Positions 22,395 through 30,366 of a DNA stretch of 34,041 bases are shown here, piece after piece (the first letter of the stretch is position 1; every line of letters starts with the position of its first letter). The stretch spans positions 1-34,041 of the forward strand of contig CBDUSI010000043.1 in the NCBI GenBank assembly GCA_965370045.1. The letters are read 5' to 3'. The notes under the pieces are model-generated. The model saw nothing but the letters and a program-made list of their open reading frames with translations, did no database searches and was not told the origin of the DNA. The position numbers were made by a program, and so were the translations under genes. The DNA comes from CAZONU01 sp965370045 (lineage in GTDB: Bacteria; Planctomycetota; SZUA-567; JAKLDR01).

Positions 22395-23399
22395 ATGGCC
22401 AAGCTGAAGGTGCTGCAGTTCGGACTGGGCCCCATCGGGGTGCGCTCGGCGCGATTGGCCGCCGGCAAGGAGGCCATGGAGCTGGTCGGCGCGGTGGACA
22501 TCGACCCGGAAAAGGTCGGCAAGGACGTGGGCGAGCTCGACGGCGGCGAAGCCATCGGGGTGAAAGTCTCCGGCGACGCCGCGAAGGTGCTGGCCGAGAC
22601 CAAACCGGACGTGGCCCTGCATACTACCAGCTCGAAGTTCGACGCGGTGATCCCGCAGCTCGAACTGCTGGCCGGCGCGGGCTGCTCGGTGGTCAGCTCT
22701 ACGGAAGAGATGCTCTTTCCCGCGCTCAAGCACGTCGAGCTGGCTGAGAAGATGAACGCGCTGGCCCGCGATAAGAAAGTGGTGCTGCTGGGCACCGGGG
22801 TCAACCCCGGCTTCGTGATGGACACTTTCGCGTTGATAATGAGCGCGGTCTGCTACGACGTGAAGAAGGTCCACGTCGACCGCCGGGTGGACGCGGGCAC
22901 GCGGCGCCTTCCCTTGCAGAAAAAAGTCGGCGCGGGCATCAGCGTCGAGGAGTTCAACGCGCGCAAGGCCAGGAAGGCCATCGGCCACGTGGGCCTGCCC
23001 GAGAGCATGGCCCTGCTGGCCTTTGGGCTCGGCTGGCCCGTGGACAGCCTGGAGGAGAATCTTGAGCCCAAGGTCGCCCCGCGGGACATCAAGACCGAGT
23101 TCCTGGAGGTAAGAGAGGGCCAGGTAGCCGGCATCCACAACACCGGACGGGTTATCTCCGGCGGCCGGGAGCGCATCACCCTCGACCTCCAGATGTACGT
23201 GGGCTGCCCGGAAGCCTACGACCTCGTGAAACTGGACTCCACCCCGCCCATCGAGGCCCGGGTGACTACCGGTGTCGCCGGGGACCTGGCCACCGCGGCC
23301 ATGCTGGTCAACCTCGCCGCGCGCGCGGTCGAGGTCGCGCGCGTCAATCCGGGGCTCAGGCTGATGACCGAGATGACATTGCCGCGGCTGGTGGGCTGA
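22395..23399 (+). CDS. 2,4-diaminopentanoate dehydrogenase-like / DapB-like NAD(P) oxidoreductase
   Basis: This is a 334-residue protein. The N-terminal Rossmann domain (KVLQFGLGPIGVRSARLA, GAVDIDPEKVGKDVGELDG, KPDVALHTTSSKFDAVIPQ) resembles dihydrodipicolinate reductase. GTGVNPGFVMDTFALIMSAVC is typical of the diaminopentanoate dehydrogenase group. The C-terminal half (from about 150) follows that group too, with KKVGAGISVEEF, GHVGLPES and GVAGDLATAAMLVN. In clostridia such enzymes act in ornithine fermentation; the ornithine partners are not present here, so the substrate is uncertain. A strong GAGGAGAAGG precedes the ATG. It is only 15 bp from the epimerase and 14 bp from the HD gene, so probably co-transcribed. 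Confidence 0.82.
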   Translation: MAKLKVLQFGLGPIGVRSARLAAGKEAMELVGAVDIDPEKVGKDVGELDGGEAIGVKVSGDAAKVLAETKPDVALHTTSSKFDAVIPQLELLAGAGCSVVSSTEEMLFPALKHVELAEKMNALARDKKVVLLGTGVNPGFVMDTFALIMSAVCYDVKKVHVDRRVDAGTRRLPLQKKVGAGISVEEFNARKARKAIGHVGLPESMALLAFGLGWPVDSLEENLEPKVAPRDIKTEFLEVREGQVAGIHNTGRVISGGRERITLDLQMYVGCPEAYDLVKLDSTPPIEARVTTGVAGDLATAAMLVNLAARAVEVARVNPGLRLMTEMTLPRLVG

Positions 23400-23413
23400 A
23401 GGGGGCAACACGC

Positions 23414-23959
23414 ATGGACCGCGACGAAGCTCTGGCGCTGCTCGAGGAAAAGGTAGGCAACAAGAACCTGCGCAAGCACTGCCTGGCCTGCGAGGCGATC
23501 ATGCGCCGGCTCTCCGGGCGTTTCGATGGTGACGTCGAAGCCTGGGGGCTCTGCGGTCTGCTGCACGACATTGACTACGATGAAGTGGGGCAGGATCCCG
23601 AGCGCCACGCGCTGGTCGGCGCGGAGATGCTCGCCGAGAAAGGCCTGAGCGAGGAGATAATCACCGCGGTCAAAGGCCACAACGACAAGGCCCCGCGCGA
23701 TTCGCACATGGCCAAGGCGCTCTACGCCATCGACCCGGCCAGCGGCTTCATCGTGGCCTGCGCGCTCATACACAAAGAGAAGAAGCTCGCGTCGCTGGAC
23801 GTTGCCTTCATCAAGAAACGCTTCAAGGAGAAGCGTTTCGCGGCCAACGCCAGCCGCGAAGGGATGGCCGCCTGCTCGGAGCTGGGCCTGGAACTCGACG
23901 ATTTCCTCGGGGAGTGCCTGGCGGCCATGCAGGAGGCGTCGGGGCCGCTGGGGCTGTGA
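23414..23959 (+). CDS. HD-domain (HDIG) metal-dependent phosphohydrolase-like protein
   Basis: This is a 181-residue protein with metal-binding residues in the expected order: H22 in LRKHCLACEAIM, H51-D52 in LCGLLHDIDYDEVG, H65 in ERHALVGAEML, then VKGHNDK and a later aspartate in YAIDPASGF. This single-domain type (uncharacterised HDIG proteins) is cytosolic and its substrate is unknown. The ATG is preceded by GGGGGC. It is the last gene of the operon that starts at 19169, and the inverted-repeat element begins 10 bp after its stop. Confidence 0.87.
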   Translation: MDRDEALALLEEKVGNKNLRKHCLACEAIMRRLSGRFDGDVEAWGLCGLLHDIDYDEVGQDPERHALVGAEMLAEKGLSEEIITAVKGHNDKAPRDSHMAKALYAIDPASGFIVACALIHKEKKLASLDVAFIKKRFKEKRFAANASREGMAACSELGLELDDFLGECLAAMQEASGPLGL

Positions 23960-23968
23960 AAAGGGCAA

Positions 23969-24096
23969 TTCAACCACCAAGACACGAAGTCACCAAGGAA
24001 CACAGGGGCATGAACGCGGCGGCGGCACTGGGTACGACGAACGCACTCTGCCGCGCACTCAGTTCCTCTTGGTGTCTTGGTGTCTTGGTGGTTCAA
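23969..24096. repeat. MITE-like 128-bp element with ~32-bp imperfect terminal inverted repeats ('caccaagacac' family)
   Basis: The left end TTCAACCACCAAGACAC (23969-23985) is the reverse complement, with one mismatch, of GTGTCTTGGTGGTTCAA (24080-24096). Similarity continues inward for about 32 bp, through CACCAAGG on the left and CCTCTTGGTGTC on the right. The arms are built from repeats of the period ACCAAGACACCA. The interior (about 24002-24063) is GC-rich and has no gene. Such 'caccaagacac' repeats are, to my knowledge, dispersed in intergenic regions of many environmental bacteria. It lies between an operon end and a short gene start, 15 bp before the latter. Confidence 0.75.
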
Positions 24097-24111
24097 TAGG
24101 GACGCCTGGAT

Positions 24112-24321
24112 TTGCCCGACGACCTGGACTTCGAGCGCTGCAGCTACTGCGGGAAGCAGATTCCCGTCGATATAGTGCGCTGCCCGGCGTGCGGCGAGTA
24201 CACCGACGGGAAGGGGTCGCTGGCCGGCGGGCGGAAGTGGACCTGGCGGAGCGCCAGCTTCTTGATCATAGCGCTGGTCGCGATTGCCGCGTTTCTAGCC
24301 ATGGTAATCGGCGGGTGCTAG
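24112..24321 (+). CDS. Small zinc-ribbon membrane protein
   Basis: This is a 69-residue protein. It has a four-cysteine zinc ribbon (C10-SY-C13 and C24-PA-C27: RCSYCGKQ...VRCPACGEY), a short basic linker (GGRKWTWR) and one C-terminal membrane helix at about 47-66 (SFLIIALVAIAAFLAMVIGG), ending in GC. This 'zinc ribbon then tail anchor' architecture is common in small uncharacterised bacterial proteins. The start is TTG at 24112 with a weak AGGGA. It lies 15 bp after the inverted-repeat element, whose right arm contains TTGGTG-17 bp-TTCAAT and might supply a promoter (speculative). Confidence 0.7.
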   Translation: MPDDLDFERCSYCGKQIPVDIVRCPACGEYTDGKGSLAGGRKWTWRSASFLIIALVAIAAFLAMVIGGC

Positions 24322-24400
24322 ATTTCGGCGCTGATGGAATATGCCTGCGAACGCGGGGTGTAACGGGTAGGCACCTGGAGAGCTATCGGGGGATGGATTG

Positions 24401-25378
24401 ATGGCCCGAATGAGCGCGCGCGTGCTGAGATGCCTCGCGGCGGGCATCCTCGCGGCGGCTGCGGTGATTCTCGTCGCGATGTGGATGCTCGCCGGGCGCG
24501 AGGAAGACACCCCGGAATTCTGTTTCCCGGCAATCGAAAGAGCGTCCCTCAGGTGCCGGGGCCGCGTGGAGAAAGGCAGGCCTCCCGGCTCGCACCCCAA
24601 GAAGCTGGAACTGGACGGCCACTTGACCTCCGTTCCTTGGACAGGTCATCCACCGAGAATCTACAAAGTGAAGGGTGATTATTACTTGGTACAGGACTTC
24701 AGCTACTCGCAACAGCTCTACTTGTGGAGCGCCAAAGGGGGCAAGCTGACCAAACTGGGCAACGGCGATCTGATTGCGGTGCCCGGCTTGGGCAATGTCA
24801 TCAAGGCGAGGTACGCTCACACGAATATCATATGCGAGCTTGACCTCGAAAACGCGCGGTTCCGTGTCCTCTGGCAGGAGGATTCCGGAATCGGGCTACT
24901 CGGGCAGTCGAACGGCCGCTTGGTCTTGTGGACAAAGCGAGGACTGGTCATTCTGGCACCGGGGCAGGCCCCCGTGGTCCGAGACGTGAAGTGGGACACT
25001 TCCTTTGTCCCGGCTGGATCGCCGGCCCCTTCTACGGATTCTGTCAGGGGCAATCGAATCCTGGTGTGCGGAAAGCCGCCATACGGCGAGACCAGCGGCA
25101 AGCCTTTCGAAGTTGAAGTGGGCATTCAGAACATAGAAACCGGGAAGTTCCGCAAGATCGGCAAGGTTCCGGGGTATTGGGCGCGGCCCCTACCGACAGG
25201 GGCGATGTACTATAAGCGTCTTTCTCCCCACGTCGCGATAGGCTGGATAACCGCGGCCAAGGCGAAAGAACTGGAGTCCCAGCCCAAGGTGGAAGCGAAA
25301 GGTTTCTATTCCAGGCACTACGTCGTGGAAGGAACGGAGAGAATCCTGACGGTCCAGGCGCCTTTTGCCTTATGGTGA
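24401..25378 (+). CDS. Membrane-anchored hypothetical protein, beta-rich (propeller-like?)
   Basis: This is a 325-residue protein. An N-terminal signal anchor (about 8-30: LRCLAAGILAAAAVILVAMWML) is followed by a beta-rich exported domain. Repeating short strands include YKVKGDYYLVQDFSYSQQLYLW, CELDLENARFRVLWQED, NGRLVLWTKRGLVILAPG and NIETGKFRKIGKVPGYW, suggestive of propeller blades. I do not recognise a family. I start at ATG 24401, which has GGGGGATGG 4-5 nt upstream; an in-frame TTG at 24398 immediately precedes it. There is no lipobox. Base composition is less GC-rich than the topoisomerase genes beside it. It converges on the topoisomerase VI subunit A gene, with a 22-bp gap. Confidence 0.62.
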   Translation: MARMSARVLRCLAAGILAAAAVILVAMWMLAGREEDTPEFCFPAIERASLRCRGRVEKGRPPGSHPKKLELDGHLTSVPWTGHPPRIYKVKGDYYLVQDFSYSQQLYLWSAKGGKLTKLGNGDLIAVPGLGNVIKARYAHTNIICELDLENARFRVLWQEDSGIGLLGQSNGRLVLWTKRGLVILAPGQAPVVRDVKWDTSFVPAGSPAPSTDSVRGNRILVCGKPPYGETSGKPFEVEVGIQNIETGKFRKIGKVPGYWARPLPTGAMYYKRLSPHVAIGWITAAKAKELESQPKVEAKGFYSRHYVVEGTERILTVQAPFALW

Positions 25379-25400
25379 CAGGAACCGGCACCCCTCACCC

Positions 25401-26609
25401 TTACGGCAGAAACTTCTCCGGGTGGGCCAGCTTCTTGGGCAGGTACTTCTGGATGACGTAGTTCAGGCCGTGCTTGGCGAAGGCCTGCTGCTCGACGCGC
25501 ACGCCCATCTCTATCATTTGATTCAGCACGTCCTGCCACTCTTTGTAGGTCTTGATAAAGGGGTCGTTCTTGAGCGCGTCCTTGGCGCGTTTGATGTCGG
25601 CGTCGGTCAGCGGGTGCGTGGCGTCTTTGAGGTCGAAGTCGATGATGTCTTGCGGAGTGACCCCCATGAACCGCGCCTGGGGCACGCAGAAGAACTTGTT
25701 GATGTGCGCGGCGTTGCCCGAGCCCACTTTCAGCGTCCGGTAGATGTTGCTGTAACCGTAGGGGTCGCCGTCGGTGAAGACGTAAACCGGCAGCCGCTTC
25801 TCGTCAGCCAGGCGACGGATGAACCGGCGACACGCGCGCGTGGGCACGCCGCTCATGGCCACGATGATGCACTTGGCCTTCTGCCAGTAACCGTGATAGA
25901 CCAGGCGCTGAAAGAGCGCGCTGGTTTCGACCACCAGGATGAACTTCGCGCTGGTCTTGAAGCCCAGGTGCTCCACCTTGCTGGGAATGCTCCAGGCGCC
26001 TGAGCCCTGTTTGGTGCAGTCGATCTTGACGGTCTTGCCGGTCTGGCGGTCCTTGTCCATCACCACGAGATCTCCGGCAACGTCGCCGCCGCGCTCGTCG
26101 GGCACGAAGCCGAACTGCTCGCGGTTGACCCCGTAAAAGGCCTCGATGTCGTCCATCACCGCGTCGCTCTCGGGCTGCTCGTTGAAGCGGCACTCCTTCC
26201 AGGCCTTGGCGTTGTAATACATCTCGCGTTTGGAGCAGATCTCGTCGTCGCCGATGTTCTGCTTGGCGCTGGCCATCATGCGCACCGACTGCGCGAAGGT
26301 CTTGACCGTCGCGTAAGCCAAAGTGCGCTCGATCTTCTTGCCCATGAGTTCGAAGTGCCCGACTTTGGGATCGTAACTCACGTTCGAAAGCGAACGTATC
26401 GGGAACTTGAGCGTCGGGCGCGTCCCGCGCTTGACGTCCCCGACTATCCTGTCGGCGGCCCGGTTGATCTTCTTTACGACCTCGGCCTTGGTGGCCGGCC
26501 GGCCCTTCTCCTTGAGCTTGGACAGCGACGGCGTGGGCACCGGCTTGCCCCGCCGGCGCCGGGCAACCTTGATCTTGGGTCCGGCCTTCTTCTTGGCGCG
26601 CTTAGCCAT
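25401..26609 (-). CDS. top6A: DNA topoisomerase VI subunit A (Spo11 family)
   Basis: This 402-residue catalytic subunit of a type IIB topoisomerase makes double-strand breaks through a tyrosine and passes a second duplex with subunit B. The 5Y-CAP (winged helix) domain contains the active tyrosine in SKREMYYNAK, most likely Y132 by analogy with Spo11 (second Y). The Toprim domain shows FILVVETSALFQRL (metal-binding glutamate) and VYVFTDGDPYGYSNIYRTLKVGSG (D-x-D). The first ~40 residues are strongly basic (AKRAKKKAGPKIKVARRRRG), which archaeal enzymes usually lack. A GAGGGG Shine-Dalgarno precedes the ATG, 13 bp after the subunit B stop. Topoisomerase VI is mainly archaeal and plant; bacterial copies are sporadic. 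Confidence 0.95.
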   Translation of the reverse strand: MAKRAKKKAGPKIKVARRRRGKPVPTPSLSKLKEKGRPATKAEVVKKINRAADRIVGDVKRGTRPTLKFPIRSLSNVSYDPKVGHFELMGKKIERTLAYATVKTFAQSVRMMASAKQNIGDDEICSKREMYYNAKAWKECRFNEQPESDAVMDDIEAFYGVNREQFGFVPDERGGDVAGDLVVMDKDRQTGKTVKIDCTKQGSGAWSIPSKVEHLGFKTSAKFILVVETSALFQRLVYHGYWQKAKCIIVAMSGVPTRACRRFIRRLADEKRLPVYVFTDGDPYGYSNIYRTLKVGSGNAAHINKFFCVPQARFMGVTPQDIIDFDLKDATHPLTDADIKRAKDALKNDPFIKTYKEWQDVLNQMIEMGVRVEQQAFAKHGLNYVIQKYLPKKLAHPEKFLP

Positions 26610-26622
26610 CTGTGGTTACCCC

Positions 26623-28407
26623 TCACCCCGTCCGGGCGCGTTCGAGCATGCCCTTGAGCTTCTTGACCAGGCGCTTCTCCTGGGCCTCGGAGAAGCCCAG
26701 GATGTCGCGCAGGCCGATGCCGATGTGCGGGATATACATAGTAATGTAGTCCTTCTTGCGCTGGGCCTCGTCCTCCCGCCGGCGGCGGGAGAGGAATACG
26801 CTGAGCCGCCGGCCGCACTCCTGCAGGCACAGCTTGACCTCTTTGACAATGTTCGGATAGCTGGCGATGGCCTCCTTGCTCTCCGAGGTGAAGGGCACCC
26901 ACACCGAGGCGAAGTGCACGGTGATCACCAGCGGGCCGGACGGCGGCGCGCCGCGCGACTGGTCCACGTGGTAGTTTCGCCAGCTGGTGGCCAGCACGCT
27001 CTCCCAGATGGCGCAGCTCCCCTGTTGATAGAGCAGCGGTACGCGGTTGGCGAAGCGAATCACCTTGGCCAGCCCGTCGCGGGGCAGCTTGCCCCCGAAT
27101 GCCAGGGCGGCTTCGACCAGGAAGGGATTCCCGCGATAGACCGACGGAGAGCGGGTCACCGCGGTGTAGAAGTCGGCCTCGTACTCCTTGCGCAGCCCGG
27201 AGACCAGGGCCTCCTCGCCGATGGGAGCCAGGCAGTCGGTGCGCGGGTTCATGATCTTGGTGGCCTGAATGGCCCGGTAGAGGCGCTCGGCCTCGCCGTT
27301 GGCAATCCGGGCGGGGCGCGCCCGCGGCGAGAGCTTGGCCTTCTCGCAAATCCCCTTGGCCAGGCGCGCCGAGACCCGCGAGAAGTCCGAACTGAGGCAG
27401 CCGGAGAGGTTGCGGCTCCTGGTCTGGCGCAGGATGGAGATCAGCGCGCCGAGCTCCAGGCCATAGGGATGCGGCCGGATCTCGCGGGGAATCAGCGGCA
27501 GTTCCTTGGTGGCCCGGGGGAACTCCAGCTTGGCCCCGTCGGGCGCCGTGTAGTATATCCTGGCGTGCGGGTTGGCCACCGCGGTCTGTTGCAGGTACTC
27601 GTCCACCGACTGGCGCCCGCGCTGGAAGCGGGCCTCCAGCTCGAACTCCACGCGGGTGCCCCGCTTGATCTCGCTCTTGCGCTCCTCCGCCTTGACGACC
27701 TGCGGCTGGTTCTTGACGGTGTCGACCTGGACCTCGTAGTAGTGCGCGGGCTTCTTGGGGCCGATGCGGCTGATGATGCGCATGGGCTTGCCGGTGGTCA
27801 GCTGTCCGTACATTCCCGCGGCGCTGATGCCGATGCCCTGCTGGCCGCGGCTCATCTTCAGGCGGTGGAACTTCGAGCCGTAAAGCAGCTTGCCGAATAT
27901 CTTGGGTATCTGCTCCTTGACGATGCCCGGCCCGTTGTCGGTCACCGCGACGATGAAGCGGTCCTCCGCGCCGTCGGCCTGGCGTATCTCCACGACGAGG
28001 TCCGGCAGGATGTGGGCCTCCTCGCAGGCGTCCAGGGCGTTGTCCACCGCCTCCTTCACGGCGGTGAGCAGCGCCTTGCGGGGATTGTCGAAGCCCAGCA
28101 GGTGGCGGTTCTTGGTGAAGAACTCCGATACGGAAATCTCGCGCTGCTTGGCGGCCATCGACTGGGCGGTCTCGGGACCGGCCCCGCGGCGCCGGGCGGC
28201 GCTGACCGGCTTGCCCGCCGTCCGTTTACGCTTGGCCTTGCGCCCCGCCTTGCTCTTGGCGCGGGCGCGCTCGGCCTTGGTCTTGGAGAGCTTGATTGTG
28301 GTGCGGGTCTTCTTGGCGGCTTTGGATTTGCCCTTCTTGCCCCGGCCCTTGGCGGAAGGGCCCGCCGCGAAGAGGGTAGCCTGACGGGGGTTGAGCCTCT
28401 TGGCCAT
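26623..28407 (-). CDS. top6B: DNA topoisomerase VI subunit B (GHKL ATPase)
   Basis: This 594-residue ATPase subunit dimerises on ATP binding and gates DNA passage by subunit A. The GHKL fold shows EAVDNALDACEE (E119, N123, D127), VAVTDNGPGI, FGKLLYGSKFHRLKMSRGQQGIGISAAGMYG (ATP lid) and RGTRVEFELEARF. A helix-two-turn-helix and transducer domain with the switch lysine region follow. The first ~85 residues form a long Lys/Ala/Arg-rich tail (KGRGKKGKSKAAKK, RAKSKAGRKAKRKR), like histone H1 or HU tails, before the conserved EISVSEFFTKNRHLLGFDNP. I start at ATG 28407; the frame upstream to 28467 lacks homology. It is first in the two-gene operon and divergent from the activator gene. Confidence 0.95.
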   Translation of the reverse strand: MAKRLNPRQATLFAAGPSAKGRGKKGKSKAAKKTRTTIKLSKTKAERARAKSKAGRKAKRKRTAGKPVSAARRRGAGPETAQSMAAKQREISVSEFFTKNRHLLGFDNPRKALLTAVKEAVDNALDACEEAHILPDLVVEIRQADGAEDRFIVAVTDNGPGIVKEQIPKIFGKLLYGSKFHRLKMSRGQQGIGISAAGMYGQLTTGKPMRIISRIGPKKPAHYYEVQVDTVKNQPQVVKAEERKSEIKRGTRVEFELEARFQRGRQSVDEYLQQTAVANPHARIYYTAPDGAKLEFPRATKELPLIPREIRPHPYGLELGALISILRQTRSRNLSGCLSSDFSRVSARLAKGICEKAKLSPRARPARIANGEAERLYRAIQATKIMNPRTDCLAPIGEEALVSGLRKEYEADFYTAVTRSPSVYRGNPFLVEAALAFGGKLPRDGLAKVIRFANRVPLLYQQGSCAIWESVLATSWRNYHVDQSRGAPPSGPLVITVHFASVWVPFTSESKEAIASYPNIVKEVKLCLQECGRRLSVFLSRRRREDEAQRKKDYITMYIPHIGIGLRDILGFSEAQEKRLVKKLKGMLERARTG

Positions 28408-28492
28408 GCAACGCTCCACGCCCCCCCAGGGCAGGCCGAGGAGTCGCAAAGGCACCTGATTAAACACCTTGGACTTCCCGTCCCAGGCGGCG

Positions 28493-28520
28493 ATTATCGG
28501 ACTTCCGCGCCCGGAAGCAA
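28493..28520 (-). promoter_or_regulatory. Possible promoter of the topoisomerase VI operon
   Basis: On the minus strand TTGCTT (28515-28520), a 16-bp spacer and GATAAT (28493-28498) predict a start near 28486 with a leader of about 79 nt. The -35 is poor. The small inverted repeat CTTCCG-CGCC-CGGAAG (28502-28517) overlaps the spacer. Confidence 0.35.
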
Positions 28521-28593
28521 GTGAAAAACGGCCTCCACTACCGCTTTGAGCGTCATAAACCCTCTTGAGACCCTGGCAAAAGCAGAATAGAGG

Positions 28594-28621
28594 TTGACAT
28601 CCGCCAGCCGCATCCTACCAT
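28594..28621 (+). promoter_or_regulatory. Promoter of the enhancer-binding-protein gene, overlapped by its operator
   Basis: TTGACA (28594-28599), a 16-bp spacer and TACCAT (28616-28621) predict a start near 28628. The -10 box lies inside the palindrome at 28613-28630, so occupancy would block RNA polymerase. Confidence 0.55.
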
Positions 28622-28630
28622 ATGGTGGGA
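28613..28630. promoter_or_regulatory. Operator palindrome TCCTACCATATGGTGGGA in the activator promoter
   Basis: The two 9-bp half-sites differ at one position. The core ACCATATGGT is perfect and identical to that of the site at 30252-30269 upstream of glnA. It covers the -10 and start point of the activator gene, which fits negative autoregulation by the Fis-type HTH of the encoded protein. Confidence 0.65.
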
Positions 28631-28674
28631 TATAGGGGCGGACGCGCTTTGGGTAAGCCGCCCGGGAGGCAGGG

Positions 28675-30237
28675 GTGTCCGAGCGACGGGCCAGACCGCT
28701 AGTCAAGCGCGAGGTCAATGAGCTGCTGCTGCTCTTTGAGATCGGGCAGATGCTCGATGCCAGCGCTCACCTCCGCGAGGCGGTGGACCCGGTGCTGCGC
28801 ACCATGGCCGAGCACACCGCCATGGAGCACGCCACGCTTACCCTGCTCAACCGGGACACCGGGGAGCTGGTCAGCGACGCCGCCTACGGGCTCACCGAGA
28901 AACAGCTCGAGGGAATGGGGCGCCAGGCGGGCGAGGGGGTCATCGGCAAGGTCATCGCCGCTGGCCGGCCGGCGGTGGTCCGCCACGGCGCCGCCGATCC
29001 GCTCTTCCTCGACCGGCCCGGGCTGGCCGGGCGCCTGCGCCGCAGGGACGTTTCATTCTTCTGCGTGCCCATCAAGATGGAGAATCGCGCCATCGGCGCG
29101 CTCAGCGCCGACCACCTGTTCGAGGCCCCGGTCCCTCACCAGGAGGACGTGCGCCTGCTCTCGATCATCGGCTCGATGATAGCCCAGGCCGTGCGCCTGC
29201 GGCGCAGCGCCCGGGAGGAGCGCCAGCGCCTGATCGAGGAGATGAGCCTGCTCAAGGAGGAGCTCAAGAACCGCTTCAAGCCCGATAACATAATCGGCAA
29301 CTCCAGCGCGATGCAGGCGGTCTACGACATGATTGCCCAGGTGGCCGGCAGCGGCGCCACCGTGCTGATTCGCGGGGAGAGCGGCTCCGGGAAGGAGCTG
29401 GTGGCCCACGCGGTGCACTACAAGAGCGCGCGGGCCGGGAAGCCGTTCATCAAGGTGAACTGCGCCGCCCTGCCCGAGACGATCATCGAGAGCGAGCTGT
29501 TCGGGCACGAGAAGGGCGCTTTCACCGGCGCGCTGGCCCGGCGGCAGGGACGCTTCGAGCTGGCCCACGGGGGGACGCTGTTCCTCGACGAGATCGGCGA
29601 CTTCTCGGCCTCCACGCAGATCAAGCTGCTGCGCGTCCTGCAGGAGCGGGAGTTCGAGCGCGTCGGCGGTTCGGAGACCATCAAGGTCGACGTGCGCATC
29701 GTCGCGGCCACCAACCGCGACCTCGAGGCCATGGTCGCGGACGGCGGCTTCCGCCAGGACCTCTACTACCGCTTGAACGTCTTTCCCCTTCACGTGCCGC
29801 CCCTGCGCGAGCGGCGCACGGACATCCTGCTGCTGGCTGACCACTTCGCGGAGAAGTTCAGCGAGGGCAGCGACAAGCCGATCAAGCGCATCTCCACCCC
29901 GGCCATCGACATGCTCACCGCCTACCACTGGCCGGGCAACGTGCGCGAACTGGAGAACTGCATCGAGCGCGCGGCGCTGCTCTCGGCCGACGGGGTGATC
30001 CACGGGCATCAGCTCCCGCCCTCGCTGCAAACTGCGGAAGCCAGCGACACGGCGGTCAAGGGCTCCCTGCAGGCGGCGCTGGACGGCCTGGAGCGTGAAA
30101 TGCTCCTCGACGCCCTGAAGTCCTCGCGTGGCAACAAGGCCAGGGCCGCGCGGATGCTGGGCATGACCGAGCGGCTGATGGGCATCCGGGTCAAGAAACT
30201 GGGCGTCGATCCCAAGAGATTTCGTACCACGCGGTAG
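28675..30237 (+). CDS. Sigma-54-dependent transcriptional activator (GAF-AAA+-Fis HTH)
   Basis: This is a 520-residue bacterial enhancer-binding protein of NifA-like layout. Residues about 15-180 are a GAF domain (EAVDPVLRTMAEHTAMEHATLTLLNRDTGEL, FFCVPIKMENRAIGALSADH). A helical linker follows. The AAA+ domain (about 203-430) has Walker A RGESGSGKEL, the sigma-54 loop GHEKGAFTGA (about 281-287), Walker B GTLFLDEIGD and arginine-finger region FRQDLYYRLNV. The C terminus is a Fis-type HTH (SSRGNKARAARMLGMTERLMGIRVKKLGVD). There is no receiver domain, so control is probably by ligand on GAF or by a partner. The start is GTG 28675 with GGGAGG. It lies directly before glnA, whose promoter is sigma-54 type with the same palindrome as its own promoter. 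Confidence 0.95.
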   Translation: MSERRARPLVKREVNELLLLFEIGQMLDASAHLREAVDPVLRTMAEHTAMEHATLTLLNRDTGELVSDAAYGLTEKQLEGMGRQAGEGVIGKVIAAGRPAVVRHGAADPLFLDRPGLAGRLRRRDVSFFCVPIKMENRAIGALSADHLFEAPVPHQEDVRLLSIIGSMIAQAVRLRRSAREERQRLIEEMSLLKEELKNRFKPDNIIGNSSAMQAVYDMIAQVAGSGATVLIRGESGSGKELVAHAVHYKSARAGKPFIKVNCAALPETIIESELFGHEKGAFTGALARRQGRFELAHGGTLFLDEIGDFSASTQIKLLRVLQEREFERVGGSETIKVDVRIVAATNRDLEAMVADGGFRQDLYYRLNVFPLHVPPLRERRTDILLLADHFAEKFSEGSDKPIKRISTPAIDMLTAYHWPGNVRELENCIERAALLSADGVIHGHQLPPSLQTAEASDTAVKGSLQAALDGLEREMLLDALKSSRGNKARAARMLGMTERLMGIRVKKLGVDPKRFRTTR

Positions 30238-30251
30238 GATAAGCGCCACAG

Positions 30252-30269
30252 TCATACCATATGGTATGA
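30252..30269. promoter_or_regulatory. Perfect 18-bp palindrome TCATACCATATGGTATGA, putative enhancer for glnA
   Basis: Both 9-bp arms match exactly. It lies 15 bp after the activator stop and 98 bp upstream of the -24 element of the glnA sigma-54 promoter, a usual enhancer distance. It shares the core ACCATATGGT with 28613-28630. It does not resemble the NtrC consensus TGCACC-N5-GGTGCA. Confidence 0.75.
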
Positions 30270-30366
30270 TACGCGTCGCCAGATATTGCCGATGTCTGCG
30301 CCATATCCTGTCGTAACACGCTGTTATTCAGCATGATACCTAGATAGTGCGGGAATCCAGTCCAGA

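Noticed and set aside
28408..28467. Upstream start for topoisomerase VI subunit B
   Set aside because: The extra 20 residues lack similarity. ATG 28407 begins the same MAKR motif as subunit A.
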